From positions 73,616-137,615 of the forward strand of contig VBWE01000012.1 in NCBI GenBank assembly GCA_006218065.1: 64,000 nucleotides of DNA, written 5' to 3'. Positions within the stretch are counted from its first letter, which is position 1. Each line of letters starts with the position of its first letter. Position numbers and translations under genes: made by a program. Below the pieces are notes generated by a model that saw nothing but the letters and a program-made list of their open reading frames with translations, had not been told where the DNA came from and did no database searches. Positions 45,053-53,171 of this stretch are shown here, piece by piece. This stretch comes from Bacteroidota bacterium. GTDB lineage: Bacteria; Bacteroidota; Bacteroidia; Palsa-965.

Positions 45053-45112
45053 GGTTGGCGATTTTCGATTGGCGATTGTACGCATTCAAAATCGGCAATC
45101 GAAAATCGAAAA
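45053..45112. repeat. Palindrome, AATCGGCAATCG family
   Basis: GGCGATTTTCGATTGGCGATT pieces at 45058-45077 pair with AATCGGCAATCGAAAATCG at 45090-45112. Same family as 55-119. It lies directly before fmt, ten bases from the GTG start. Confidence 0.75.
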
Positions 45113-45121
45113 TCGAAAATA

Positions 45122-46084
45122 GTGACTGATCCAAAGTCTTTACGAATCGTATTCATGGGCACGCCGGAATTCGCGGTGGCTTCGCTCGACGAACTGGTTT
45201 CCAATCATTATAATGTAGTGGGTGTGATTACCGTTCCCGACAAACCGGCCGGGCGCGGGCTCCAGGTGCAGCAGAGCGACGTAAAAAAATACGCGCTGGA
45301 AAAAGGACTGAAAATCCTGCAGCCGGAGAAACTAAAAGACGAAAGTTTTCTTTCCGAATTGAAATCCCTGCAGGCCGACCTGCAGATCATCGTGGCGTTC
45401 CGCATGCTTCCCGAAGCCGTGTGGACGATGCCGCGCCTGGGAACCTTTAACCTGCACGGATCGCTGCTGCCGCAGTACCGGGGCGCTGCGCCGATAAACC
45501 GGGCGGTAATGAACGGCGACAAGGAAACGGGCGTAACCACTTTTTTCCTGCAGCATGAGATCGATACGGGGAATATTATTTACCGGGAAATTATCCCGAT
45601 CGGCGAAGATGATACGGCCGGTGATATACACGACCGGCTGATGCTTACCGGTGCAAAACTTGTCCGCAAAACGGTTGATTCCGTCGCCTCGGGCAACTGC
45701 CCGAAAATTCCGCAAAGCGAGCTGGTTCAGCCCGGTGAAAAATTAAAGTCGGCACCCAAAATATTCCGCGAAGACTGCCGGATCGACTGGACCAAAACCA
45801 GCGGCGAAATCCACAACCAGGTGCGCGGACTGAGCCCGTACCCGGCGGCATGGACAGAATTGCTGGAAACGAACGGGAAGAAAACAGCCGTAAAAATATT
45901 CCGCACCGAAAAGCCGGCAAAAGCCTGTACAGCCAGCCCGGGCACTATTCTCCCCGGATTAAAAGTTGCAACAGGCGACGGGTACGTTATAATAAAGGAG
46001 TTGCAGCTTGCCGGGAAAAAGAGAATGCCTGCCGATGAATTTTTGCGCGGATTCCGGATCCCGGACGATGCCGTTTTTTCCTGA
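45122..46084 (+). CDS. fmt: Methionyl-tRNA formyltransferase
   Basis: Fmt formylates the initiator Met-tRNA using 10-formyl-tetrahydrofolate. The 320-residue protein has the N-terminal Rossmann-like domain with VFMGTPEFAV, the formyl-transfer signature FNLHGSLLPQYRG with catalytic Asn and His near 109-112, and the DTG pair in HEIDTGNI; a C-terminal OB-like domain follows. The start is a GTG at 45122; an ATG at 45155 would cut into the first strand. The 10-formyl-folate supply would depend on FolD, whose gene begins at the left edge of the window. Confidence 0.94.
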   Translation: MTDPKSLRIVFMGTPEFAVASLDELVSNHYNVVGVITVPDKPAGRGLQVQQSDVKKYALEKGLKILQPEKLKDESFLSELKSLQADLQIIVAFRMLPEAVWTMPRLGTFNLHGSLLPQYRGAAPINRAVMNGDKETGVTTFFLQHEIDTGNIIYREIIPIGEDDTAGDIHDRLMLTGAKLVRKTVDSVASGNCPKIPQSELVQPGEKLKSAPKIFREDCRIDWTKTSGEIHNQVRGLSPYPAAWTELLETNGKKTAVKIFRTEKPAKACTASPGTILPGLKVATGDGYVIIKELQLAGKKRMPADEFLRGFRIPDDAVFS

Positions 46085-46457
46085 ACGGTGAAAAAACCTT
46101 AAAAATCAGCCTTTCCAGGGGAACAAACACCGGAAACCTGCTTGAACAGCGGGATACAGCAGATTTGTTTTTGCGGCAACCGATTGATTTTCAAAAAAAT
46201 AGCCTTCTTAAAATGCAGTAATACGGGGGAATACAGGGCTTTTTTATGCTCAAAGCTACTATTTACAATAGTTTTACGAGACAGGCAAGCCGAAACAGCT
46301 ATAAACACAGGGGTTCTTCCGGGTTTATTAACAAAACAGCCCTATTTATCAACAATTTTGCATTTTCCTTCGCTGAAAGCTTGACTGGTATTGATTTTCC
46401 TATACATTTGCTGCATACATCAATTCACAGAAATTAAACCAAAAAAACAAACACAAA
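46085..46457. other. 373-base intergenic stretch before the first HU gene
   Basis: A/T-rich. It contains the HU promoter at 46381-46410. I find no terminator of clear shape after fmt, no tRNA and no repeat family here. Confidence 0.5.
46381..46410 (+). promoter_or_regulatory. Promoter of the first HU gene
   Basis: TTG at 46381-46383 and TACATTTG at 46403-46410 are 19 bases apart, an exact match to the Bacteroidota -33/-7 pattern. The 5-prime untranslated region would be about 40 bases. Confidence 0.82.
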
Positions 46458-46733
46458 ATGAACAAAGCTGAACTCATTGACGCAACTTCTGCAAGTGCAA
46501 AGCTCTCTAAAGCTGATGCTGCCCGCGCACTCGACGCTTTCATCGAAGCAGTAAGCAAGTCGCTCAAAAAAGGTGACAAAGTTGCTCTCGTAGGTTTCGG
46601 TACTTTCTCGGTTAGCAAGCGTGCTGCACGCACAGGCCGCAACCCGCAGACTGGCAAAGCCATCCAGATCAAAGCTAAAAAAGTAGCTAAGTTCAAGGCT
46701 GGCGCCGAACTCGCGAAGACTGTCAACAAGTAA
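46458..46733 (+). CDS. HU-family DNA-binding protein, copy 1
   Basis: A 91-residue histone-like protein that bends and compacts DNA. It has the standard HU start MNKAELID, the strand [11 protein letters not shown], and the DNA-intercalating arm [12 protein letters not shown] with the conserved RNPQTG. It matches copy 2 at 47064 in 80 of 91 residues and its gene is preceded by an exact promoter and followed by a terminator, so it is expressed on its own and probably strongly. High expression of HU is usual. Confidence 0.97.
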   Translation: MNKAELIDATSASAKLSKADAARALDAFIEAVSKSLKKGDKVALVGFGTFSVSKRAARTGRNPQTGKAIQIKAKKVAKFKAGAELAKTVNK

Positions 46734-46756
46734 TTTGTTGCAGAAAAGAGTTTGAT

Positions 46757-46788
46757 CCCCTGCCCTCCCGGCAGGGGATTCCTTTTTA
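46757..46788 (+). terminator. Terminator of HU copy 1
   Basis: CCCCTGCC (46757-46764) and GGCAGGGG (46770-46777) form an eight-pair stem with a five-base loop, followed by ATTCCTTTTTAT. Confidence 0.88.
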
Positions 46789-46789
46789 T

Positions 46790-46911
46790 GGTAAGCTCTG
46801 AAAATGCGGATTCTCTTCGCTGAGCTCCGGCTGAAAATGTTCGCTTACCAAAGTAAACTAAGCTTTTCAGCCGTTCGCTCATCTTGACCTTCTGCATTTT
46901 GAGAGCTTACC
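46790..46911. repeat. Nested hairpin element between HU genes
   Basis: Outer arms 46790-46807 (GGTAAGCTCTGAAAATGC) and 46894-46911 pair over 18 bases with one mismatch. Inside, CGGCTGAAAA (46828-46837) pairs perfectly with TTTTCAGCCG (46864-46873), and short TGAGC/GCTCA and TTAC/GTAA pairs continue the fold. The whole could form one long hairpin of about 120 bases, or be a small mobile element or structured RNA. Confidence 0.7.
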
Positions 46912-46986
46912 TTCTGTTTACTGTAGTTATTCACAAAGCGGCGTTTTGTTGTTGAAAAATAATACCCGGTAAAATGGCGCAATCTA

Positions 46987-47016
46987 TTGCAGGGGCAAAG
47001 GCTTCCGCTATTTTTG
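46987..47016 (+). promoter_or_regulatory. Promoter of the second HU gene
   Basis: TTG at 46987-46989 and TATTTTTG at 47009-47016 are 19 bases apart, an exact match to the Bacteroidota pattern. So copy 2 is transcribed independently of copy 1. Confidence 0.8.
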
Positions 47017-47063
47017 CCAACAATCAAAATCTTTATTCCATCTAATTTCAAATCAAAAACAAA

Positions 47064-47339
47064 ATGAACAAAGCACAACTCATTGACGCAACTGCTGCAG
47101 GTGCGAAAATCTCTAAGGCTGAAGCCGGACGCGCACTCGACGCAATTATCGAATCGGTAAGCAAGTCGCTCAAAAAAGGTGACAAAGTTGCTCTCGTAGG
47201 TTTCGGAACTTTCTCGGTCAGCAAACGCGCTGCACGTACAGGCCGCAACCCGCAGACCGGCAAAGCGATCAAAATCGCCGCTAAGAAAGTTGCTAAATTC
47301 AAAGCTGGCGCTGATCTTGCCAAGACTGTGAATAAGTAA
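47064..47339 (+). CDS. HU-family DNA-binding protein, copy 2
   Basis: A 91-residue HU protein, 80 of 91 residues identical to copy 1; the 11 differences cluster in the N-terminal helices (residues 5-31) and near 70-84. The central DNA stretch from SLKKGD to RNPQTG is nearly identical at the base level, a sign of recent duplication or gene conversion. HU proteins act as dimers, so homo- and heterodimers are possible. It has its own promoter and a strong terminator. Confidence 0.97.
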   Translation: MNKAQLIDATAAGAKISKAEAGRALDAIIESVSKSLKKGDKVALVGFGTFSVSKRAARTGRNPQTGKAIKIAAKKVAKFKAGADLAKTVNK

Positions 47340-47354
47340 TCACTGACGCATTTT

Positions 47355-47407
47355 AAAAATCCTCCGCTCCCCGGTAACAACCGGAACGAGCGGAGGATTT
47401 TTCTTTT
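47355..47407 (+). terminator. Terminator of HU copy 2
   Basis: AAAAATCCTCCGCTC (47355-47369) and GAGCGGAGGATTTTT (47388-47402) form a perfect 15-pair stem, with a small CCGG/CCGG inner stem, followed by more T. It ends next to the -7 element (47409) of the following gene. Confidence 0.9.
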
Positions 47408-47408
47408 G

Positions 47409-47416
47409 TAGTTTTG
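47409..47416 (+). promoter_or_regulatory. -7 element before the arginase-family gene
   Basis: TAGTTTTG, 26 bases before the ATG at 47443. The preceding 60 bases are the HU terminator, so no -33 is visible. Confidence 0.5.
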
Positions 47417-47442
47417 CGCCTGGACATGAATCGATCCTGACT

Positions 47443-48501
47443 ATGAGTAAAGCCGATAAAATTGCCGCCTTCGATCCGAACGGCCTGGGCGACCGGAACA
47501 ACAACCTGTACGGCCTGCCTTTTACCTGCGATGAAGCGGAACTGGTAATCATTCCCGTTCCCTGGGATGTTACCGTTTCATACAGCGACGGCACCGCGCA
47601 AGGACCTGAAGCGATTTTTAATGCATCCATGCAGGTGGATTTATACGATCCCCTGGTGAAAGACGCCTGGAAACTCGGGCTGGCGATGGACGAAATCCCC
47701 CAGCAGTGGCTCGACCGCGGAACGGCGCTGCGCACCAAAGCACGTTCGTATATCGATGCGCTGGAAAACGGTGAAACACCGGAAACCAGCCCAGTCATGC
47801 AGCATACACTGAACGAGGTCAACGCCGGCTCCCGCGAACTCAATGCATACGTCAAACAGAAATGCCTCGACTGGATGAACAAAGGCAAACTGGTTGCGCT
47901 GCTCGGCGGCGATCACAGTACGCCGCTCGGCCTGATGCAGGCGCTGGCCGAAAAATACCCGTCGTACGCCATCCTGCAGGTGGATGCGCATGCAGACCTG
48001 CGCGACGCCTACGAAGGTTTTGAATTTTCGCACGCGTCGATCATGTTCAACGCGCTTAAAATAAAACAGGTGGAAAAGCTGGTGCAGGTGGGCATTCGCG
48101 ACTACTGCCAGGCCGAAGCCGATATCATTGAGAAATCGAACGGGCGGGTGAAAACGTTTTTTGACCGCAGCCTGAAACACAACCAGTACGGCGGACTGAC
48201 CTGGGCGGAACAATGCAAATTGATCGTGGACGAACTGCCCGCTCACGTGTACATCAGTTTCGATATCGACGGGCTGGACCCGAAACTTTGCCCGAATACC
48301 GGCACGCCTGTAGCCGGCGGATTTGAACTGGAACAGGCGGTTTACCTCATTCAGCAGGTGGTGCAATCCGGGAAAAAAATAATCGCGCTCGACCTGAACG
48401 AAGTCGCTCCCGGGGATGATGAATGGGACGCGAACGTGGGTGCCCGGCTTTTATTCCGCATGTGCAACCTCGCTGCGCTTTCACAGAACAGGTTTACTTA
48501 A
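47443..48501 (+). CDS. Arginase/agmatinase-family hydrolase
   Basis: A 352-residue ureohydrolase. The two-manganese site motifs are complete: GGDHS near 156-160, DAHADL near 180-185, and SFDIDGLDP near 272-280. The family includes agmatinase, arginase, formimidoylglutamase and related enzymes; the substrate pocket is not decidable by eye, though the length and PVPWDVTVSYSDGTAQGP start fit the agmatinase/formiminoglutamase kind. It is followed 11 bases later by the tRNA methyltransferase gene on the same strand. Confidence 0.92.
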   Translation: MSKADKIAAFDPNGLGDRNNNLYGLPFTCDEAELVIIPVPWDVTVSYSDGTAQGPEAIFNASMQVDLYDPLVKDAWKLGLAMDEIPQQWLDRGTALRTKARSYIDALENGETPETSPVMQHTLNEVNAGSRELNAYVKQKCLDWMNKGKLVALLGGDHSTPLGLMQALAEKYPSYAILQVDAHADLRDAYEGFEFSHASIMFNALKIKQVEKLVQVGIRDYCQAEADIIEKSNGRVKTFFDRSLKHNQYGGLTWAEQCKLIVDELPAHVYISFDIDGLDPKLCPNTGTPVAGGFELEQAVYLIQQVVQSGKKIIALDLNEVAPGDDEWDANVGARLLFRMCNLAALSQNRFT

Positions 48502-48512
48502 AATCAACGCAG

Positions 48513-49205
48513 GTGAACCAGGAACAGGCCCTTTACGAATACATGGCCCGCTGTATAAGCGATGCCCGCCTGGCGAAGTTTGATGAAAACATCCGCCTGC
48601 GAACCCGGTACATCACCGTCGTGCTCGAAGATATTTTCCAGCCGCAAAACGCCAGCGCCGTGCTGCGAAGCGCCGACGGGTTCGGTATCCAGGATATTCA
48701 CATCATCGAAACACGCAATACCTACCGGGTAAATCCCGATGTAGCGCTCGGGGCTTCGCAGTGGCTGAGCCTGCACAAATACCGCGGACACGACAACAAT
48801 ACCAAAACATGCATCGCTGCGCTGCGTGAGCAGGGCTACCGGATTGTAGCCACCACGCCGCATACCGACGACTGCTACATCCACGAACTTGATCTCACGA
48901 AAGGAAAAGTCGCTTTGCTGTTCGGAACAGAGATTGACGGACTGAGCAAGGACGCTATTGCCGAAGCGGATGAATTTGTGCGGATACCGATGTCGGGCTT
49001 CACGGAAAGCTACAATATCTCCGTTTCAGCGGCGATCTGCATGTATGAGCTCAGCAAAAGGCTGCATGCGTCCGGAATAAGCTGGCAACTGAACGCCGAA
49101 GAAATGCTGAAAGTCAGGCTGGACTGGGTGCGTAGCTGCCTCCAAAGGCCCGATTTGGTGGAAGCGGAGTTTTTCAGGCTAGAGGAAGAAAAAAAGAATC
49201 AATGA
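48513..49205 (+). CDS. tRNA (Gm18) 2'-O-methyltransferase TrmH-like
   Basis: A 230-residue SPOUT methyltransferase. It carries the three family motifs in order: FQPQNASAVLRSADGFG near 46-62, ALLFGTEIDGLS near 138-149 and IPMSGFTESYNISVSAA near 165-181. The RTRYITVVLEDIFQPQN start strongly resembles TrmH, which methylates the ribose of G18 in the tRNA D-loop. The start is a GTG at 48513, chosen because earlier in-frame positions overlap the previous gene. The C-terminal tail is basic and charged. Confidence 0.93.
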   Translation: MNQEQALYEYMARCISDARLAKFDENIRLRTRYITVVLEDIFQPQNASAVLRSADGFGIQDIHIIETRNTYRVNPDVALGASQWLSLHKYRGHDNNTKTCIAALREQGYRIVATTPHTDDCYIHELDLTKGKVALLFGTEIDGLSKDAIAEADEFVRIPMSGFTESYNISVSAAICMYELSKRLHASGISWQLNAEEMLKVRLDWVRSCLQRPDLVEAEFFRLEEEKKNQ

Positions 49206-49211
49206 TTTTTA

Positions 49212-49219
49212 TACTTTTG
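49212..49219 (+). promoter_or_regulatory. -7 element of the THX gene
   Basis: TACTTTTG, 22 bases before the ATG of the small ribosomal peptide gene. No -33 TTG at the usual distance. Confidence 0.55.
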
Positions 49220-49241
49220 CTGCGTACAAAACAAGAACATT

Positions 49242-49379
49242 ATGGGAAAAGGCGACCGCAAATCACGTAAAGGCAAAGTTTTCAGAAAGAGCTACGGCGT
49301 ATCCCGCCCGCGCAATAAAAAGAAAACCACCGCGACTGCAGCTAAAAAGAAAACTGCAGCCAAGAAGAAAAAAGCCTGA
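49242..49379 (+). CDS. 30S ribosomal protein THX
   Basis: A 45-residue, extremely basic peptide starting MGKGDRKSRKGKVFRKSYGV and continuing into SRPRNKKK, then an Ala/Lys tail. The MGKGDxKxRxGKxxxxSYGxxRPR pattern is that of bTHX, a small peptide bound at the top of the 30S subunit; here the Lys/Ala tail is a little longer than usual. It is too short for most gene-finding cut-offs. It has its own promoter element and a clear terminator. Confidence 0.93.
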   Translation: MGKGDRKSRKGKVFRKSYGVSRPRNKKKTTATAAKKKTAAKKKKA

Positions 49380-49399
49380 CGATAAAAGGTTTGATGAAT

Positions 49400-49427
49400 G
49401 CCGGCTTTCACGAGCCGGCTTTTTTTA
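49400..49427 (+). terminator. Terminator of the THX gene
   Basis: GCCGGCT (49400-49406) and AGCCGGC (49413-49419) form a seven-pair stem around TTCACG, followed by eight T. Confidence 0.9.
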
Positions 49428-49470
49428 TTGGTATCCCTGCTGCCAGGGCATTGAAATAAAACGCTCAACG

Positions 49471-49561
49471 CCAAACGCTCAATTATCAAGTATCATCGGA
49501 CAAATTCACCCGCCTGCCATAGCTGTGCGGCGGGCAGGTTGATAATTGAGCGTTGAGCATT
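49471..49561. repeat. Palindrome, CGCTCAATTATCAA type
   Basis: AACGCTCAATTATCAA (49474-49489) pairs with TTGATAATTGAGCGTT (49538-49553). Inside, CCTGCC and the later GGGCAGG form a second stem. It lies between THX and the convergent glycosyltransferase gene. Confidence 0.75.
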
Positions 49562-49601
49562 TGACATTGTGCGGTTCATGCCCGGAAGGAATATCTAACT
49601 T

Positions 49602-51620
49602 TTATTTAATACGCTCCACCTTCGTTACATGGCGCACACGCCGGTCGGCTTTATGCGTATCGAAATGCGCGACATCAACCGGCTCGCCTTTATCACTCAG
49701 CACGACTGCGTTAAACCCGCGCCTGTTTGGTGAATAGTCTTCTTCCCCTACCCTGATTACCGAACGGTTTCCTTTATCCATACCCAGCGAAAGCAGTTCG
49801 ATCGTTTTTTTCCCGGGCCTGCTGATTTTAATTTCCGCACCTTCCCCGAGATCGAAGATTTCACCGGCGACTTTTCCGTGATCAAGTACCAGCACATAAC
49901 CCTGCCGGTATTTCAGGCTGTCGGTATGCGCACCTTTTCCACGCAGGTATTTCCGCGTAGTTTCCGACAGGAATGTGGACGCTTCGTCTTTCACCGCGAG
50001 CAGCACAACCTCGTTTTCATGCTTCGCAAGAAACCTGCCGAGCGAAGTCGTGTCCTCTTCGGGAACCAGTCGATAATAGCGCGGATCGGAAACGAAATCC
50101 GTTTGCTCATTCAGAATATAAAATGGTTTTCCGACCGCAGGCTTCAGTTCAAACAGGTTGTTGTACAGGTCAACGTTACCGTAAAGATGCTTCTGTTTCC
50201 TGATCGCTTTGAAAATATACCGGAGCCTTGCATCGGGTTCGCCGGCAAGTAAAGCGCTTCCGGCAGGAACTTCGCGGGAAAGAAATGCGAAATCTTTCAT
50301 CCATAGATACTCGGTCTTCTTCAGGTCATTCATCGACCCGCTTGCCAGGAATTGCGGGTAACGCCAGTTCCATGCATAAAAATCCGTTTGCTCATCGATG
50401 TTCGGAAGGTCGTTCCAGTTGTATGTTTCCCGGTTATAAATTCCTTGCACAGTATGCACATAGATGCCGAATAAAGCCATGCCCGCAATGCCCGCGAGAC
50501 CGATTTTCATCCGCAGGCCGGCGCTTTGTTTTTCCAGGACAGGCATGAGCATAAAAATCAATACGGCAAATGCAGGAAGAATATCCGTACTCAAACGCGG
50601 ACCATAGCACCAGCCGCCCCACCAGCCGGTATGCCGGGCCAGCATGAGTAGGTGAAGCAGTATCCATATCCAGGTAAACAGGAAGATTACGTTTTTCCGC
50701 AGTTCCGAAAAAAGAATGCCGGCGAAAGCCACGAGCAGCAAAGGCGTGAAAACGAACAGGCCGCGGGCAGGACTGAAAAGCGTAGCAAAAAAACGGTACA
50801 GCATGCCGTGCTCCGCATCACCTCCCGACCAGCGGAAAATATTGTAATACGGTGGAACAAATTCATGGATGTTTGCCCAGGAAAAAATGACGAGCGCAAA
50901 AAACGGGACCAGGAATGCAGGAATCATCCACATGAGCTGCCGGAATTTTTTACGGTAAAGCATCCAGCCAAGCACCACGAGAATAAACGAAAGCGCCGCA
51001 GGCCGGCAGAACCAGGCGAGGAAAAGCCAAAGCCCGGTTTTTACCGGTTTGATCTCTTTCCCGTTCTTCTCCGCATCGATCCAGTCGGTAAGCACGAGCA
51101 GTATAAAAACCGTTTCAAATCCGAAACTCCAGAGCGCCGTGCCCAGCGTACTCATCCAGCTGCTTCCGAAAAAAAGAAGCAGCATCGCCGTCAGCGCATT
51201 CCATTCGCCGGTAAAACGCAGGGCCAGCCGGTAAAGCAGCAAAGCGATCAGCACACAGAGCAAAGCGGAAATAAAAATCTGTAACTGGATATCATCCGCC
51301 CGGATCGTCATGTCCATGCCCAGTTTCCGGGCCGCCGCGACGAAAGGCAGGGATAAAACAGGAGTGCCCAACGGGTAGAAATAATAAACGGAACCTTCCC
51401 GCGAATACGTTTTCCAGTCGCCATCGGCAAACTGGTTCTTTGGGAGGGCGTACTTATACGTATCGAGTTCCAGGCTGCCCTGTTCCAGGATCGCCTGCGA
51501 CGTGAGCAGGGTCAGTTGCGGGTCGCTGTTGGTATAACGTACGTTGCCCGTGAGCACCACGAGGTAAATACCCAGCAGGGAAAGCAGCAGCAGGAAACGG
51601 TGAACCGAGATTGCAGGCAT
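49602..51620 (-). CDS. GT-C-type membrane glycosyltransferase with ILEI-like tail
   Basis: A 672-residue protein. About ten to twelve membrane segments fill residues 1-415, after an N-terminal periplasmic loop with acidic residues (YTNSDPQLTLLT), the pattern of GT-C glycosyltransferases (PMT/ArnT-like), which use lipid-linked sugars. A soluble C-terminal region follows. Its last 110 residues (GQYVLVLDHGKV... through SPNRRGFNAVVLSDKGEPVDVAHFDTH) look like the interleukin-like EMT inducer (ILEI/FAM3-type) fold. That fold is a beta-sandwich usually known from eukaryotic secreted proteins; its bacterial copies are often attached to glycosyltransferases. Substrate unknown. It stands alone on the minus strand. 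Confidence 0.78.
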   Translation of the reverse strand: MPAISVHRFLLLLSLLGIYLVVLTGNVRYTNSDPQLTLLTSQAILEQGSLELDTYKYALPKNQFADGDWKTYSREGSVYYFYPLGTPVLSLPFVAAARKLGMDMTIRADDIQLQIFISALLCVLIALLLYRLALRFTGEWNALTAMLLLFFGSSWMSTLGTALWSFGFETVFILLVLTDWIDAEKNGKEIKPVKTGLWLFLAWFCRPAALSFILVVLGWMLYRKKFRQLMWMIPAFLVPFFALVIFSWANIHEFVPPYYNIFRWSGGDAEHGMLYRFFATLFSPARGLFVFTPLLLVAFAGILFSELRKNVIFLFTWIWILLHLLMLARHTGWWGGWCYGPRLSTDILPAFAVLIFMLMPVLEKQSAGLRMKIGLAGIAGMALFGIYVHTVQGIYNRETYNWNDLPNIDEQTDFYAWNWRYPQFLASGSMNDLKKTEYLWMKDFAFLSREVPAGSALLAGEPDARLRYIFKAIRKQKHLYGNVDLYNNLFELKPAVGKPFYILNEQTDFVSDPRYYRLVPEEDTTSLGRFLAKHENEVVLLAVKDEASTFLSETTRKYLRGKGAHTDSLKYRQGYVLVLDHGKVAGEIFDLGEGAEIKISRPGKKTIELLSLGMDKGNRSVIRVGEEDYSPNRRGFNAVVLSDKGEPVDVAHFDTHKADRRVRHVTKVERIK

Positions 51621-51798
51621 AGTGCGTGAAGTACAGCAAAGATAATCTTGTTGGCCAAAGCGCGATTTTTTCCCCGGTCATACATATTAAAAACCGTTCA
51701 GCCTGCCGGTCAGACGTTTATCATTTCACTACGTCTGGATAACCTTTTCATAAAAAAACTTTTGTACACTTGCTTCACACAAAACAAAAATAAACGTC

Positions 51799-52182
51799 AT
51801 GGACAAAAATTCGAATAGCCTGAACTGGTTTGAGATTCCCGCCACGGATATCAGCCGCGCAAAAAAATTCTATGAAAACATTTTCAGCATTACCATGGAT
51901 GAACAGGATATGATGGGCATGCAGATGGCCTTCTTCCCTGCTGAAATGGGTAACGGCAAAGCAAACGGCTGCCTTTGTAAAAGCGAAATGCACAAACCGA
52001 GCATGGACGGCGCAATAATTTACCTCAATGCCAATTCGGGTATGGACAACATCATCGGGCGGATCGAAAGCTCCGGCGGAAAAATGATCATGCCCAAAAC
52101 ACAGATTACACCGGAAATCGGGTTTATGGCATTTTTCGTGGACAGCGAAGGCAACCGCATGGCTTTGCATTCACAAAACTAA
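51799..52182 (+). CDS. VOC-family protein
   Basis: A 127-residue glyoxalase/bleomycin-resistance-fold protein, with two beta-alpha-beta-beta-beta units (FEIPATDISRAKKFYENIF; then IGFMAFFVDSEGNRMALHS). The family covers glyoxalase I, dioxygenases and drug-binding proteins; the substrate is not visible. The possible metal ligand positions at the end of each half include the Glu/His of AFFVDSEGNRMALH. It ends before a strong terminator at 52205-52238. A second VOC gene lies at 53172. Confidence 0.88.
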   Translation: MDKNSNSLNWFEIPATDISRAKKFYENIFSITMDEQDMMGMQMAFFPAEMGNGKANGCLCKSEMHKPSMDGAIIYLNANSGMDNIIGRIESSGGKMIMPKTQITPEIGFMAFFVDSEGNRMALHSQN

Positions 52183-52204
52183 TTTTAATCAGCACTTTGA
52201 TTTG

Positions 52205-52238
52205 AACGACTCGTCAAACCGGCGGGTCGTTTTTTTTG
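52205..52238 (+). terminator. Terminator after the first VOC gene
   Basis: AACGACTCG (52205-52213) pairs with CGGGTCGTT with one mismatch, followed by a run of T and then TTGAC. Confidence 0.85.
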
Positions 52239-52261
52239 ACAGAGAGTCTTTCCCCGACCAG

Positions 52262-52348
52262 TCTCGTGTGACTTCGTGTCCTGGTATCTTTGTGACGATC
52301 TGTATAACGCTTGCCACAAAGACACCAAGGCACAAAGAATCACAAAGA
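52262..52348. repeat. Palindrome, CACAAAGACACCAAGGCACAAAG type
   Basis: GTGTGACTTCGTGTCCTGGT and following bases on the left pair with CACAAAGACACCAAGGCACA and AAGAATCACAAAG on the right. A partial relative lies inside the repeat at 6400-6571. Confidence 0.7.
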
Positions 52349-52411
52349 GTAATGCTCAAATTGAGCAGGTACCGTTTCTATGCTTCCCTGCGATTGCGTA
52401 AACTTGCAGTC

Positions 52412-53149
52412 ATGCGGCAATTCATTTTACTGTTTATTCTCCTGTTTGTTTTTTCCTGCGGTGAACCTGAACGGAGATTTTCCGGGCAAACCGCGGATAC
52501 CATTGCCCCCGCTCCAGGCCCGGGCAGAACAAGCGAACATCAACGCGGAGACCGGCCGGACAAGCGGAATAAAAGCGAGTTCTGCCAGCAGGAAGAATTT
52601 GCAGGGCACAGCCGCGCGGTTTGTAAAGTCAATATCGCGAAAGCGCAGACCGAATCTTTTGCTTCGCTCGATGTCTTTTGGAATTCTCTTCCCGGCGACA
52701 AGGAAATGAGCAATCATAATCCCAGGATAAAAGATGATTCCGCATTCGGCCGTGTGAAGGAAGAAATGCGTAATGTCCGCATTAAAAAAACCTGGCTCCT
52801 GGCTGTAAAGCGGGAAGATGACGGCGATTTCCACCTGATCATCGGGAATAAACCTTCCGCTAAATCCGATATATTATTCAACGCCGAAATTTCCGGCCTG
52901 CCCGAAACTTCGTCCGGATCGTACGATCAACTGAAAAAAGTACGCGACTATTTCAAAGCGTATTTTAACCAGCACACTTGTTTTCACAACTACAAAAAAT
53001 TTTACGACGAGCCGAAAGAAATTTCCATTTCCGGCAGCCTGTTTTACGATATTGAACATACTCCGCCCGGCACCGTCGGACCGAAAGACCTGAAAACCGC
53101 GACAGCATGGGAAATTCACCCGGTGACGGAAATTGTTTTCCTGAAATAA
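52412..53149 (+). CDS. Lipoprotein of unknown function
   Basis: A 245-residue protein. The start at 52412 gives MRQFILLFILLFVFSC with a lipobox FSC and Cys at 16, so it should be a membrane-anchored lipoprotein; earlier in-frame codons run through the palindrome upstream and are not used. A low-complexity polar stretch (residues 20-60) leads to a beta-rich C-terminal part with KKTWLLAVKREDDGDFHLII and ending GSLFYDIEHTPPG..., TAWEIHPVTEIVF. The last pattern occurs in uncharacterised Bacteroidota proteins. It precedes the second VOC gene by 22 bases. Confidence 0.75.
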   Translation: MRQFILLFILLFVFSCGEPERRFSGQTADTIAPAPGPGRTSEHQRGDRPDKRNKSEFCQQEEFAGHSRAVCKVNIAKAQTESFASLDVFWNSLPGDKEMSNHNPRIKDDSAFGRVKEEMRNVRIKKTWLLAVKREDDGDFHLIIGNKPSAKSDILFNAEISGLPETSSGSYDQLKKVRDYFKAYFNQHTCFHNYKKFYDEPKEISISGSLFYDIEHTPPGTVGPKDLKTATAWEIHPVTEIVFLK

Positions 53150-53171
53150 ACGACACTATAAACTCACGCAC

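Larger units (their letters stand above)
46734..47063. other. 330-base stretch between the HU genes
   Basis: It contains, in order, the terminator of HU copy 1 (46757-46788), a nested hairpin element (46790-46911) and the promoter of HU copy 2 (46987-47016). No gene was seen. Confidence 0.7.

Noticed and set aside
10253-46985. GTAAAATGGCGCA shared by 10250-10270 and 46965-46985
   Set aside because: A single short match in two intergenic regions without further similarity; probably chance.
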